Part shown: positions 33,237-45,074 of the stretch, piece by piece
How the letters are laid out: the number at the start of each line of letters is the position of its first letter
Position numbering within the stretch: the first letter of the stretch is position 1
Assembly (NCBI GenBank): GCA_027605045.1
Contig: JAQFWX010000035.1
Location: 1 to 64,000 of the forward strand
DNA: 64,000 bases
Direction: 5' to 3'
Source: Phallus indusiatus
Lineage: Eukaryota > Basidiomycota > Agaricomycetes > Phallales > Phallaceae
Made by a program: the position numbers and the translations under genes
The notes under the pieces: generated by a model
Seen by the model: only the letters and a program-made list of their open reading frames with translations
Told to the model about the DNA's origin: nothing
Databases searched by the model: none

Positions 33237-35934
33237 ATGAATCTCAGCGATAACCGATTATCAGCAACAACGAGCTCCCCGACGACAAGTTTTAATGAGA
33301 AACCGAATTCGGCCGAAAAGCAAGAATACAGGGACGAGAAAGTAGAAAGGCGTCAACTAATTAATCCAGCAGGCGAAAACGTAAATGCTCTTCTGGTCAA
33401 TCCACTTTCTGGATTCACAGATGAAGAACTCGATGCTCAAGGCCGCGAGTTTGCCAAACGACATGAGCTTGGTTATCTAGAAGAAGAGTTTGCTAAAGGC
33501 GCGATCATTGCACGAGATCCTACCATTTTCGAGGAATTGCCCATGCTTTCTGCTGAAGACAAGAACACGCTCAGGATGGAGATCACGCACAAGTGGCGTC
33601 AACCGAAAGACCTTTACTTTTTAGTTATTGCTTGTTCTATGGCTGCTGCCGTGCAAGGAGTCAGTTGTTGTCTCTGACATCATGTATGAATGAACCATGC
33701 GCTCACATTCATTTAGATGGACGAAGCCGTGATAAACGGCGCAAATTTGTTCTTCGCCCCCCAGTTCGGTATTCCACAAAACAGCAGCAAAAATCAATGG
33801 TTATTAGGCGTCGTTAACGCAGCTCCATACGTGAGTATGCATATCATCTTTTCAATTCGTGTTCTCATTTTTAAAAAGATGTGTTGCGCCTTACTCGGAT
33901 GTTGGCTATCCGTTCCGTTGAACAACGCATTTGGCCGACGCACCACCATATTTCTTACTGCATTGATCAGCTTCCTGACTTGTGTTTGGCAAGGTGTTAC
34001 AAACAGTTGGCCACACCTTTTTGTACGTTCTTTTGTCATATATAAAAACATCGTCATCTTATTTGTTCATAGGCCGCGAGATTTATCCTGGGACTTGGCA
34101 TAGGTCCCAAATCGGCGACGGTGCCAATTGTAAGCAATATAGCCGGTATTGAATAAAAACAAATTTATTTATCTGCATATGTTAGTACGCTGCAGAATGT
34201 GCTCCGACGGCTATCCGAGGTGCACTAGTAATGATGTGGCAGATGTGGACGGCTTTTGGGATTATGGTTGGCTACGCAGCTGAGTACGGCTACTTCCGTA
34301 TCATCTTAGAAAAAGTTCACCCATATTTTGTTTTAGCTTGGCGTTCTTCAAAGTTCCAGATACCCATAATATTAAAGGCTTAAACTGGAGATTGATGTTG
34401 GGCAGCGTAAGTGATTCTTACAAATCATATACACATACTTATGGATAATGGAAGGCTGGTGTTCCTGCTATCATCGTTTGCATTCAAGTTTATTTCTGTC
34501 CCGAATCGGTAAGTTTACCATCTTAGATTCAGTGACGTCGCTAAAATCAGCCCGACAGCCCCGTTGGCTAATGTCCAAAGGACGCTATGGAGCTGCTTTC
34601 AGGTCCCTAAGGCGCCTGAGAGGACACGACCTATTAGCCGCGAGAGACTTGTTTTGTAAGTATTTCACTAGCAAGATGCCAAAATACTCAACATCATTCA
34701 GATATCCATACATTACTCCAAGTCGAAGAGGAAATCAGCAGGAGTAGGAATTTGTTGAAAGAGATGATTAACATACCTCGGAACAGACGAGCGACGATTG
34801 GTTCATTCATTGTAATGTTTATGCAACAATTTTGCGGGGTCAATGCTATCGCCTACTACTCCTCAACTATATTTCAGCAATCCGGATTTAGCAATGTGCA
34901 AGCTCTTCTTTCGTCATTTGGTTTCGGATGTGGTACGTCTTGCGAATCATACATCCAAACTCTTCAAATTGAACCTATTTTTACAGTCAATTTTCTGTTT
35001 GCAATACCCGCAATTTACACCATTGATACTTTCGGGAGGAGAAATCTTTTGTTAACAACATTCCCTCTTATGGCTATATTCATGTTTTTGACGGGCTTCG
35101 CGTTCTTTATAAAAGATGTACAGGGTCGTGTTGCCTGTATTAATCTTTCATCCCTGTTTTATTGAGTTGGCTCTAATCTAATCTATTTCTAGTGGTATCG
35201 GTTGGCATCTATCTTTTCGGTGTCTGTTATTCACGTAGGTCATCGTTCTAATTACAATATACAAACTGCGAAAGGCTCACTCGTGAACCAGCCGGAGAAG
35301 GTCCAGTTCCTTTTACGGTATGGGTTTCATCATATTCGCTTCTATCATTTAGTAACAACCCGATTCCTTCTTCCAGTATTCTGCAGAAGCCTTTCCTCTA
35401 TACATTCGCGCTACCGGGATGAGCTTTGCAACTGCAACTACATGGTTCTTGTACGTGCAAAATGACTTTGCCGCGCTTTATTTCCAGACTCATATTGCTT
35501 TTCCAGTAACGCTATTGTATCGTTGACTTTCCCTGCAATGCTCGGGGCTTTTACTCCTCAAGGAGCTTTTGCATTCTATGCGACATGGAAGTATGTCCTT
35601 GTACCCCATTTGACCAGAATGTGCATTCTAATGTTGGTTTCAGCATCATCGGCTTTCTTCTCGTCCTCTTGTTCCTTCCTGAAACTAAAGGCTTGTCATT
35701 AGAGGAACTCGATCAAGGTAATCTCAATTCGTCATTTCCATTCTGGACTTCTCATAACTGATGATTGAATTAGTATTCTCTGTACCGACGAGGAAACATG
35801 CGACGTACCAGATGAAATGCCTAATGATTAATCTTCGTCGGTGGATTTTCCGGTCCGAAGTTCCACCTCCTAAACCCCTGTATAACTTCGAGGGAATAGA
35901 GAAGACGTATGCCCAACCAGCTGGTGGGCACTGA
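33237..35934 (+). CDS. Sugar porter (MFS) transporter, tandem copy 1
   Basis: A plasma-membrane proton-coupled sugar or polyol transporter of the major facilitator superfamily. Sixteen exons (33237-33659, 33717-33830, 33879-34022, 34073-34129, 34186-34283, 34337-34406, 34455-34508, 34559-34655, 34702-34932, 34987-35136, 35193-35234, 35292-35317, 35377-35450, 35507-35590, 35644-35717, 35774-35934) give 632 residues. Sugar porter signatures are present: [14 protein letters not shown] after helix 6, [17 protein letters not shown] in helix 7, DTFGRRN, and [13 protein letters not shown] at the end of helix 12. A soluble N-terminal region of about 130 residues precedes helix 1, with the conserved block [31 protein letters not shown] resembles the helix 1 region of inositol and polyol transporters, so substrate is uncertain between hexose, polyol and inositol. 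It looks intact, and every intron matches copy 2 in place and phase. Confidence 0.88.
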
Positions 35935-36999
35935 GTAAATTATGCATATTGTTGTAATGTGGGAGCGATCTTTTGATTTCCAAATTTCTAGATCTTGAGC
36001 TGTAACCTTATTGAAATCTTAGTGTAACATTTATAATATTGACTTTGTCTCCGAGGATCTTTTGAAAGAACGTTATATCCTTATTGAAAGTTGCTTCCAC
36101 CTCACCGGGGAACAGCATATAATCTGCTTAAGCTTCGACTCTTAATCGCACTCAGGATGCTTTTAGTTCTGTTTCGAGGGTGGCATCTCTTGTAAAATCT
36201 TAACCTACTCGCGCCAGGGATATGATATGTGATGAACCAGAAATAGCACTTGAGTACTTCTTTATCAATACCACCCTTGGTACAGAAAGAGGGTGCATCA
36301 TGTGGTGGATATCGGGAATCTCTGCTAGATCTTAAGCAATATATCTTCACGTTTATTTGTCATTTATGAGTTTTTTTGGTGGTATTCGTGCAGTCATTTA
36401 TGTATATGTATGTCGATAGCTCCAGCACTGCTCATATATATCGGGTATGTTGTTGAAACCATCGAACTCATGGTTATTATAGAATTTTTGAAAACGTGAA
36501 AGTGCATGCCGTTATGATGGCACTTGGGCTGTACTATTGATATTAATACTTGTGTACTACGGATGACGAGTGCAAGTGTGGAGTGCGTGTTGAGAAGTCG
36601 ACTCGATGTAACTAATCAGGAAATTATTTCCTTATGGGGCGTAAAGTATTTGAAAACATATCTCACTTGGCAGATGACTGCGGCGATAGACGCTGCTTCC
36701 GGTGTCTACTAATATTCGCGAGTACTTGAATGCCGTTGCAGAAGGGAGTTGGACACAGAAAAAAGCCCGTACTAGAGTGAGGCGCCAAACCTCGGATCTG
36801 AAAGTGCAGGCTCGCCGTTGATGCAGTGACTGGTTAATGGGCGTCTACATCAGCGTGAAGGTGCAGAACAGTTGACACCACCATTTGCAAAGAACTGCAT
36901 CGGCGCGCACAACTAGAAGCCCCACATAGGATTTTCGTTATTTATACAGCAGCATGAACGAAATTCTTAGTTTCGAATCTTGCCACTCCTCTGAAAACC
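35935..36999. other. Spacer and promoter between the two transporters
   Basis: About 1.07 kb with no supported gene. The region 36615-36675 resembles 32820-32880. A short minus-strand frame at 36102-36350 has no features of a gene. Confidence 0.5.
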
Positions 37000-39732
37000 A
37001 TGGATAAACATTCGTTACCGACGGTCAGCCCGACAGCGACGCGCTCGCTAACGTCAAGTATCAACGCTGAAAAACCGCAATTGACCGAAAAGCAAGAATT
37101 CAAGGACGAGAAAACAAAGCGACGCCAAACCATCGATCCAACAGCCGAAAACGTGAACGCTCTTCTTGTCAATCCACTTTCTGGATTCACAGACGACGAA
37201 CTCGATATCCAAGGTCGCGATTTTGCTAAACAACATGAGCTGGGTCATCTCGAAGAAGAGTTTGCCAAGGGTGCCATTATCGCACGGGACCCTACCGCTT
37301 TCGAGGAATTGCCCATACTTTCTCCTGAAGACAAGAACACGCTCAGGATGGAGATCACGCACAAGTGGCGTCAACCGAAAGACCTTTACTTTCTAGTCGT
37401 TGCTTGTTCCATGTCTGCAGCTGTTCAAGGAGTCAGTAGCATCTTTGACACTGCTCAAACGTACACTGAATAACTTATATTTTTATAGATGGATCAGTCT
37501 GTGATAAATGGCGCAAACCTGTTCTTTGCTCCGCAATTCGGCATCCCGCAAGATAGTAGCAAGAATCAATGGTTATTAGGAGTCGTCAATGCAGCACCAT
37601 ATGTAAGTGCACATATTACTTTGTGATCTTTGTCACCTCGAGAACTTATTACGATTGAAAATAGTTTTGCTGTGCCGTACTTGGTTGCTGGTTATCTGTT
37701 CCGTTAAACAATGCACTCGGTCGACGCTCAACCATATTTATTACTGCGTTGATCAGCTTCTTGGCTTGTTTTTGGCAGGGATTCACCAACAGTTGGCCTC
37801 ATCTTTTCGTATGTTTCTTAGTTTCATGGACATATAGAGTCCGTGAGCTCACCCGACTGTAAATAGGCTGCGCGGTTTGTTTTGGGGTTCGGCATAGGAC
37901 CTAAATCTGCGACTGTACCTGTTGTAAGCCCGTTTGTCGACATTGTAAACTTCAGCTGTCAATGCCTTTCTAGTACGCTGCCGAGTGCGCTCCAGCGGCC
38001 ATCCGAGGAGCACTAGTAATGATGTGGCAGATGTGGACAGCCTTTGGAATCATGGTTGGTTACGCAGCCGAGTACGTCTATGTCTATATCATGAAGAGAA
38101 ATTCCTGATAGTTCTTTCTTTTAGTTTGGCCTTTTTCAAGGTTCCAGATACCCATAATATCAAAGGTCTGAACTGGCGATTAATGTTAGGTAGCGTAAGC
38201 GACTCGTTCTCCACTCTTCGTTTGCAACATATCTGACTCCATGGCTTGAAAGGCTGGAGTTCCCGCTCTTATTGTTTGCATTCAAGTCTTTTTCTGCCCT
38301 GAATCAGTAAGTTATCCGGATTATAATGAACGGACTCAACTAAGTGAAATCAGCCCCGTTGGCTAATGTCCAAAGGGCGCTACGGCGCTGCCTTCAAGTC
38401 TCTTAAACGTCTTAGGGGAAATGACCTATTAGCTGCGAGAGATTTGTTCTGTAAGCTTGATTGTTGGCAAGAATACCGCTTCATAATCTAAATGTTTTCT
38501 CAGATATTCATACATTGCTTCAAGTTGAAGAGGAAATCAGCAGGAGCAGGAATATGGTGAAAGAAATGATAACTATACCCCGAAATAGACGAGCCGCAAT
38601 TGGCTCGTTTATCGTGATGTTCATGCAACAATTCTGTGGTGTGAATGCTATCGCGTATTACTCTTCCACTATATTCCAACAATCCGGATTTGGAAATGTA
38701 CAAGCCCTTCTTTCGTCATTTGGTTTCGGATGTGGTACGTTCCATGGATTGCACACGTGCGACTTCTTCTTATAAAACATTTTTTAGTTAACTTTTTGTT
38801 CGCAATACCCGCGATTTATACCATTGACACATTTGGAAGAAGAAATCTATTATTAACCACGTTCCCTCTTATGGCTATATTTATGTTTTTGACTGGCTTC
38901 GCGTTTTTCATTAAAGACGTACACGGTCGCGTTGCCTGTATTGAATTTCCCTTCTTTCCTTGTCGAAGTAGCTCTAATTTATTTTTAGTGGTGTCAGTTG
39001 GCATCTACCTTTTCGGTGTTTGTTACTCACGTAAGTCATCGTCTAAATTACCATTCGTGAGCAGAATTAATTCATTCGTCAACTAGCGGGAGAAGGACCG
39101 GTCCCATTTACGGTATATACTGATAATTTCTCAGGCTGTTTGGCGGTTATATAATTTATTTTTTCAGTATTCGGCGGAAGCATTCCCCTTATATATTCGT
39201 GCTACTGGAATGAGTTTTGCAACTGCGACGACTTGGCTTTTGTATGTGGAACAATTTTTTTTAGCTGGTTCTACTCTCAATGTCAACTTTCTATTCTGCA
39301 GCAATGGTGTTATTTCTTTGACGTTCCCTGCGATGCTTGGAGCTCTAACAAGTCAAGGGGCCTTCTCATTCTATGCAGGATGGAAGTATGTCATTATTCT
39401 CTCCTTTGACTAAAACTTTTGTGTTCTGACGTCGGTCCCCAGCATCATCGGCTTCTTCCTCGTCCTTTTGTTCGTCCCTGAAACTAAAGGCCTCTCGTTA
39501 GAAGAGCTTGATCAAGGTAAATCCCAATTCGCTAATCCGTTGGAGATTTTAAGGCTGATCCATATTTGAAGTGTTCTCTGTACCGACCAGGAAACATGCC
39601 ACGTATCAAATCAAATGCCTGCTAATAAACTTGCGTCGATGGATTTTCAGATCCAAAGTTCCGCCTCCCGAACCGTTGTATAATTTCGAAGGAATACAGA
39701 AGACATATGCTCCACCAGCTGGTGGTCATTAA
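37000..39732 (+). CDS. Sugar porter (MFS) transporter, tandem copy 2
   Basis: A paralogue of the gene at 33237, 635 residues. Exons are 37000-37431, 37489-37602, 37665-37808, 37867-37923, 37974-38071, 38125-38194, 38253-38306, 38354-38450, 38504-38734, 38788-38937, 38989-39030, 39087-39112, 39168-39241, 39302-39385, 39443-39516 and 39572-39732. Fifteen of the sixteen exons have the same length as in copy 1; only exon 1 differs, by nine bases. [26 protein letters not shown] and [13 protein letters not shown] are all kept, so both copies look functional. Introns have diverged far more than exons, which points to an old duplication under purifying selection. Conservative changes are scattered through the helices (for example [13 protein letters not shown] is identical, while [13 protein letters not shown] became [13 protein letters not shown]). 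Confidence 0.88.
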
Positions 39733-40511
39733 GTAAATTAGGCGAATTTCGACGACGGGGCGATATTTATTGTTGATTCTCCATCGCGTAAAGACTATGT
39801 TATTTCGGACGGTAGGAATAGATAGTACATAGATCACACGTATATGCGCAAACCCTTGTGTGGCGAATGTCCTTTATGTATATTCCTCTAATCAGATGTA
39901 TTTCCAACATTCTTTAGCGTCAAAGGTCAGATTGTTAGCCTGGACGGTTTATATCTAATTGTAGCACCAATAAATTTAAGTTGACTCCGATAGTCACAGT
40001 CTTGCTGTGTTGAACCGATCGGAAGACCGAGAACTTTGATTGAGCTTGTGCCAGTGGTCGGACATTTACTTCTCACGAGTTACGAAATATCTTTTCTATT
40101 ACAACTGCTCGTTACCGTCTCGCGTTCCGGATATTCGCAAATGTTTTCGAGGGTTTTGCGTTGTTAAAGTTGTCCACGTTCAAATTCGTTTTTTCTTGCA
40201 AATTTCAAGTTCAGTGGGCGTAACTGTCATCTCAGTTAAGAACTTAAGGCCGCAAGCAGCGGGGTATTGAGTAACTGTGGATGAATAGTAGACTAAAGTA
40301 GACTGTTCAGACAGTATTTGTGGTTGAGATGAAAGCCGTCCTCAGGCCAGTAAGCTTGTCTGAACCATTCATACTCATTGGATGAGGAGATTGAGTCAAT
40401 GTCACAAGTGGTAACGCCTCCGACCCGTAATTGTCACCTCGAGGATCATAGACTGCCAACCAACTCAATCCTTTTCAATTACCAGAAAGGGTTCCCATTC
40501 AAGATATTGTT
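39733..40511. other. Intergenic region before the WD40 gene
   Basis: This 779-base stretch holds the transporter 3' end and the promoter of the DCAF7-like gene. I see no gene in it. Confidence 0.5.
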
Positions 40512-41984
40512 ATGTCTCAGACTACATACCTGCAATATGACGCGCCATGTAAGCAGAACCTTCGTTGGCTAGTCGTCGTCGAACTTGTTTTCTTACTTCC
40601 TTTTTCATCGCTCTTCATGATTAGGGACTGTGTATGCCATGGACTGGTGCAAGACATGGTCCCAAGGACAGACCCGTCCGCGCACTGCTTTTAGACTGGC
40701 TATCGCATCATACAGCGAGGACTACCGCAATCGTTTAGCTGTTATTGGGTTACAAGATGAGCGCTCGTTGGTCGATGATGAACTACACGGGCCGGGTTAC
40801 AACGATTTTACTGTTCTTGCTGAAACTGTTCACGGATATCCCGCTACTCGACTACAGTGGCAACCTTCCTCTGCTTCTGCGTTTAATTGGGCTGTCAAAT
40901 CTACCGCTTCCGAGTTATTAGCGACAACAGGCGATGCACTTCGCATATGGGATTTCAGCTACGATGGGGAGCAAAAAGGTTCAAGCTTCGTTGGAAGACA
41001 TCAAAATTCACCTGCATATTCTTTATCACAACGGGTGGCTTTATCTGGGGTAAGTTGTGTTGCGCTAATACTACCTTCTGGTCTAAGAGTTCGTGCCATA
41101 GTCTAAAGCACCCAGTTCTTCATCGGGCCCTCCGTTAACGTCTTTCTCATGGAATACCGTCCTACCCAGTCATATTGTAACCTCATCGATAGATACAACA
41201 TGCACCGTCTGGGATATCAACACTTCTGCAGCGATCACACAACTCATTGCTCATGACCGTGAAGTATACGATGTCGCATGGCTACCAAACTCAACGGACG
41301 TCTTCACCTCTGTCGGAGCAGATGGTAGCTTGCGTCTGTTCGACCTACGATCACTAGAGCACTCGACAATTCTATATGAAGCCTCGTCCGTTCGAGCCAA
41401 GGAAAACGCTAAAACTGCATCTCCTCAGACTAGACCCATGTCAACACCCCTGTTGCGGATTGCCTTTAATCCATCAGATTCCCATTACATTGCTTCTTTT
41501 CATGCTGACTGTGGAGATGTTCAAATATTAGATATGCGTAGTCCCGGTGCGCCTGTTGTTGAGATTAAAGCTCACAAGGCGCAGATCAATGCTATCGGAT
41601 GGGGGAAGCAGGAAAGCATGTTAGCTACAGTCGGTTCGTACCGTTCACTCTTTAAAAGGCAAAACTTGAATGATGATTACTAACGATACGTATTATTACA
41701 TTGCAGGCGACGATTCACAGGCCCTAATCTGGGACCTCTCACCACAGGCCATTGCATCCCCGCGAACTCTGACTACAAGACTTGGTTCTTCCCCACGACC
41801 CGACGCTAAACGGCGAACCATAACCGACCCAGTACTTGCCTATACAGCACCATGCGAGATCAATAATCTAGCCTGGTCGCCCCTATTACACCCAATGAAC
41901 ATCCCTGGAACTGGACACACGTTCACTGGTGGAGAGTGGTTAGCCATCGCTGCCGGCAAGTCGGTCAAAATACTCAAAGTTTGA
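40512..41984 (+). CDS. DCAF7: WD40 protein of the DCAF7/WDR68 (AN11) family
   Basis: A WD40 beta-propeller adaptor, known in animals and plants to scaffold DYRK-type kinases and CUL4-DDB1 ligases. Exons 40512-40548, 40625-41049, 41102-41633 and 41707-41984 give 423 residues. The first intron lies inside the conserved YDAPWTVYAMDW start, and splicing restores it exactly. Later family signatures include IDTTCTVWDI, QLIAHDREVYDVAW, SVGADGSLRLFDLRSLEHS, DDSQALIWDLS and LAYTAPCEINNLAW, with the C-terminal end VKILKV. It is about 80 residues longer than the human protein because of extra loops after the start region and between blades 4 and 5. The donor at 41634 is GTTCGT, a weak but in-frame choice. 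Confidence 0.92.
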
Positions 41985-42234
41985 ACATCGTGGCATCTGC
42001 ATTTTTTCTCTCGTTATTATATCATTGTAACATCACTCAAGTTCGTATTATATCAACTGATGGATTTGCAAATGCTCTTTTTTCCTTTTCGTCTCGTTTG
42101 TCATTCGTTTGCCTGTTTTTTCCTGGCTCGCTCCAATGAGACTCCAGCGCTTCCGGTCCAACAGTGAAAATCATTATTAACCCTGATCCTGGGAAGAACT
42201 TGGGTCGGATTTCCTATCCAGAAAGTTCTACCCC

Positions 42235-42277
42235 TGGGCCATGGCATTGCTTCTTTAAATGCCCATGCCATGGCCCA
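42235..42277. repeat. 13-bp perfect inverted repeat (hairpin) downstream of the WD40 gene
   Basis: The arms TGGGCCATGGCAT (42235-42247) and ATGCCATGGCCCA (42265-42277) are perfectly complementary around a 17-base loop. Each arm contains the octamer GCCATGGC, itself palindromic. It lies about 250 bases after the DCAF7-like stop codon. Confidence 0.7.
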
Positions 42278-44031
42278 TGGCGGTTTATTACTCAGAGCTT
42301 AATTTGAGTTTCGGAAGGGCCGCCATCATTCAGTACATTATGACACCTTGAGAAGACGTCGAATCAATCAATTTAACGTATGTTACAATGATTCTCTTTC
42401 AACGCCATGGTTAAAGAAAAATTACTATTTATCAGACCACAATGATCCTCTTCATTTTCAACGTCATAACTTACACCCTTTTCACAAGTGCTTTGGATAT
42501 ATTATCCTACGTCTTATCATGCCTAATGCTATGACTCTGAACTTGACTCGCAGCGACTGTACCCCAAAAGCTTGCTTCGAATTCCCCCCCGAGAAGTTGA
42601 TGGGGAATTTACCCACCGGTAATTCTTCCTCAGCCTATATAGCAATATATATCTAATAGAGTTTGATATCCAAGTCTCTTCAATGTTTGGGATGGACATA
42701 TTTCATGCTTCTGATGCCAATTTAGATTTCGGTTACCAATGTTTGTCTTTCTGTCGATTTATTGTATCTCAGGCACTTATATCTGTCACCCAAAATGTCA
42801 GATGAAATACATCCGAAGTTCACGGATGAAGCGGTGCGTTAGATCAGTAAAATATTTGTTTCCACTTCACAGTTGAACATGACATCGAATTTCAGAACTC
42901 CCTTCACTGCCTTATCGACCAAAGGACGGCTCATTTTCTTCGCAATTCCAGTTTCGAGATAGATAAAGATGGAAGCCCCTTTCATCCCAACATTGATCAA
43001 CGTGCACGGGACACTTAGTTGTTTTTGACGAGGAAAAATCAACATGCCAGAGTCCAGACTGACACATCTGCATCGAAGAATAACTACCTAAATGATACTA
43101 CCACTAAGGGTAGCGACGTCATCCTGGATTTACGTCCAATTTTCGCCATGGCATTGTTGATTGTTAATTTAAATGAAACCAAACGTAGTTATTCTCCGAG
43201 TAAATAGGTAATGATGTACTCACTAGCACACTCGAGTGACAAGTGCGTACCCACTCCCAGCATATGCGTAACTGTAGCCGTCATTATACATGTGAGACTG
43301 TGGACGCCATGGCACGAGAATTGGAGATTGTTTTGTCCGGCTGAGTTCGGGTCTCGTACTGAACCTCATGTCACGTCAGATATTATCTTGGAAGATCAGA
43401 ACCATGTAAATTCGCAGAATGCTGTGCGCGAATGAAGACCCAAGAGTAATAATTGTGATGTTGCTCAACTTGCTATTTAGTGACATTTGCCGTCGAGTGC
43501 GTAGTTAAGTTCGCAGAGTCGCAGGCCCACGCTTGCTCTTAAGTAATTCCACCAAAAACAAGACGTTCGAGTAAATGATACAAAATATAACACATACTCA
43601 CTTCCAATGAGCATGACTGGGTCGTAATCGATAATCATTATACCGTGACGCGCGCGGCGCGCCATGGCACGAGAAGTTCTAGTTTCAACTGAGTTTGATG
43701 GCTAGAGCAAATTCTTCCCCATGAGGCTGTTGCTTCATATCATACTTTTTTTGCTTGTTCAAATGACCTCAGTGCTTTGGGGATTTGATGAGAGTCTCAC
43801 GATCTTTCATGATATTGACTCTCCATTTGGAGGACACGTCAACGTAATTTTCGACACGCTTCCTTTGATTAATTTCAGTCATGGCGTTGCTATTCAATTA
43901 CTTGTATTTTATGCCATAGGCTTCTGACTAAAGCTCAAACGCCATGGCAGTCCATCGATGTCAGCTGATATAATGCATATTTGAGACTATTGACAACACG
44001 TGTAGCTCTTGTCAAATCACTGAGCCATGGC
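42238..44031. repeat. Cluster of seven GCCATGGC palindromes
   Basis: Exact copies start at 42238, 42267, 43145, 43306, 43661, 43941 and 44024; near copies lie at 42274, 42404 and 43880. The copies at 43306 and 43661 share the longer GCCATGGCACGAGAA. I noticed only one further copy elsewhere in the window (about 12719). Spacing is irregular. The rest of this interval between the WD40 gene and 44333 contains no supported gene apart from the weak frames listed here. Confidence 0.75.
42839..43087 (-). other. Coding-like open frame of 82 codons, unidentified
   Basis: The minus strand is open from a possible acceptor (TTTAG at 43088-43092) to TAA at 42839. The protein (with VPCTLINVGMKGASIFIYLE and ARK-like KKMSRPLVDKAVKGVLKFDV) is natural-looking and has good codon periodicity. 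An internal ATG at 43045 gives 68 residues. No upstream partner exon was found. It resembles nothing I can name; a faint likeness to the frame at 20983-21216 (a proline, then K-G...K...FD) is too weak to rely on. Confidence 0.28.
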
Positions 44032-44333
44032 TTAGGTACCAAAGACTATAAAACCTCTCAGTAGTATCCTATATTTATTGGCAAGTTTCAACAGTCTAAG
44101 CATCCCAAAGTCACCAGATTACGTTTCTTCATTCCCAAGTCCGTCTCCCTTTCTTTCAAAGAATTTGCACTGAAATTTTATTAGCCTATCCATATCATAA
44201 GCTGAAATATGAGCTTGGTGCGCCATATCATTAAGACATTTTCTTGCTTTAACCATCTGACATTAGCACGCCCTTGTCGACTTAAGGACGGCTTCCCCCG
44301 ATTTTCTCCAACAATTTAGTAGTCGCGGTGAAG

Positions 44334-44761
44334 ATGAAACTTCCTTTCTCTGCGGCTTCACACGATGTCATCAGCCTCATCCACCTCATTTCGCAACACA
44401 GGAAGCCCTGGACCTGCACATTCATGACTGTATCAACGATCGTCCTTTTGTTTGTACTACATGGTAGATGACTCCATTTTGGTTATATGTAGAGCAGTGC
44501 TCATTTGTTACCTCTTCTCAAGCAAGGTGCGATTTAGGAATAGGTTGGATGGTCAGCGACATGTCGCGTCGCGCAATGAACCAGCTAGATACGCATGTTC
44601 ATTTTGGTAAATATTTCACTCGGAATTCATTGGTGTGTTTCTGCTAATTTTCTTCAGCGAAAAACAGTTCGGTCGAAGGGATGCCCTCGCACAACACACT
44701 AGGATTCGCCACGGGGGGGAGAATAGTCATATTTAATGATATCGGAAAAGAGAATAAATAA
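44334..44761 (+). CDS. Possible small single-pass membrane protein
   Basis: Exons 44334-44463, 44523-44606 and 44658-44761 join in frame to 105 residues. The second intron has a good fungal form, ending CTGCTAATTTTCTTCAG with a branch site; the first has an acceptable CTCAT branch. The N-terminal 25 residues are polar, then WTCTFMTVSTIVLLFVLHG forms one hydrophobic helix, and about 60 residues follow with one potential N-glycosylation site (AKNSSVEG). I do not recognise the protein. The frame is open through three exons, but chance is possible because the exons are short. Confidence 0.35.
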
Positions 44762-45074
44762 TCGAACTATGTACGTCACGGTTAGAATACGATATTGACA
44801 GTACTCTCTCGTTAATCTGTTTGATCTCGTTGTTTATGGTGCAAATTTCAACAATGAGCATGCCTTGTCCAGTAAAACATTGAAAAGTACTTATGTGTTA
44901 AATAACTGAGATACTAGCCTTGTAACAAAGTTCTCGAGCACAAGGGGCACATCACTTTTAAGCTTGACGAGGGTGGCGGCCGCTCGGAATGGTAGTCATG
45001 CGAAAAAGTGTGACAAATTTATTGTCACGTGTTTTTCTTCTCGCCACCAGCAAACCGGCGGAGTCCAGATCTGC
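44762..45074. promoter_or_regulatory. Promoter region of the HLTF/Rad5-like gene
   Basis: A 313-base gap. It includes a GC-rich patch GGTGGCGGCCGCTCGG near 44970 and a CACGTG E-box-like hexamer near 45027. No gene is seen. Confidence 0.3.

Noticed and set aside
42275..42281. Third CCATGGC next to the hairpin
   Set aside because: It is not an exact GCCATGGC (preceded by C), so it was not counted in the cluster.
43721..43927. 68-codon frame with a signal-peptide-like start
   Set aside because: The hydrophobic start is convincing but the rest shows no conserved features, and the opposite strand is equally open. It lies within the GCCATGGC-rich interval, so chance is likely.
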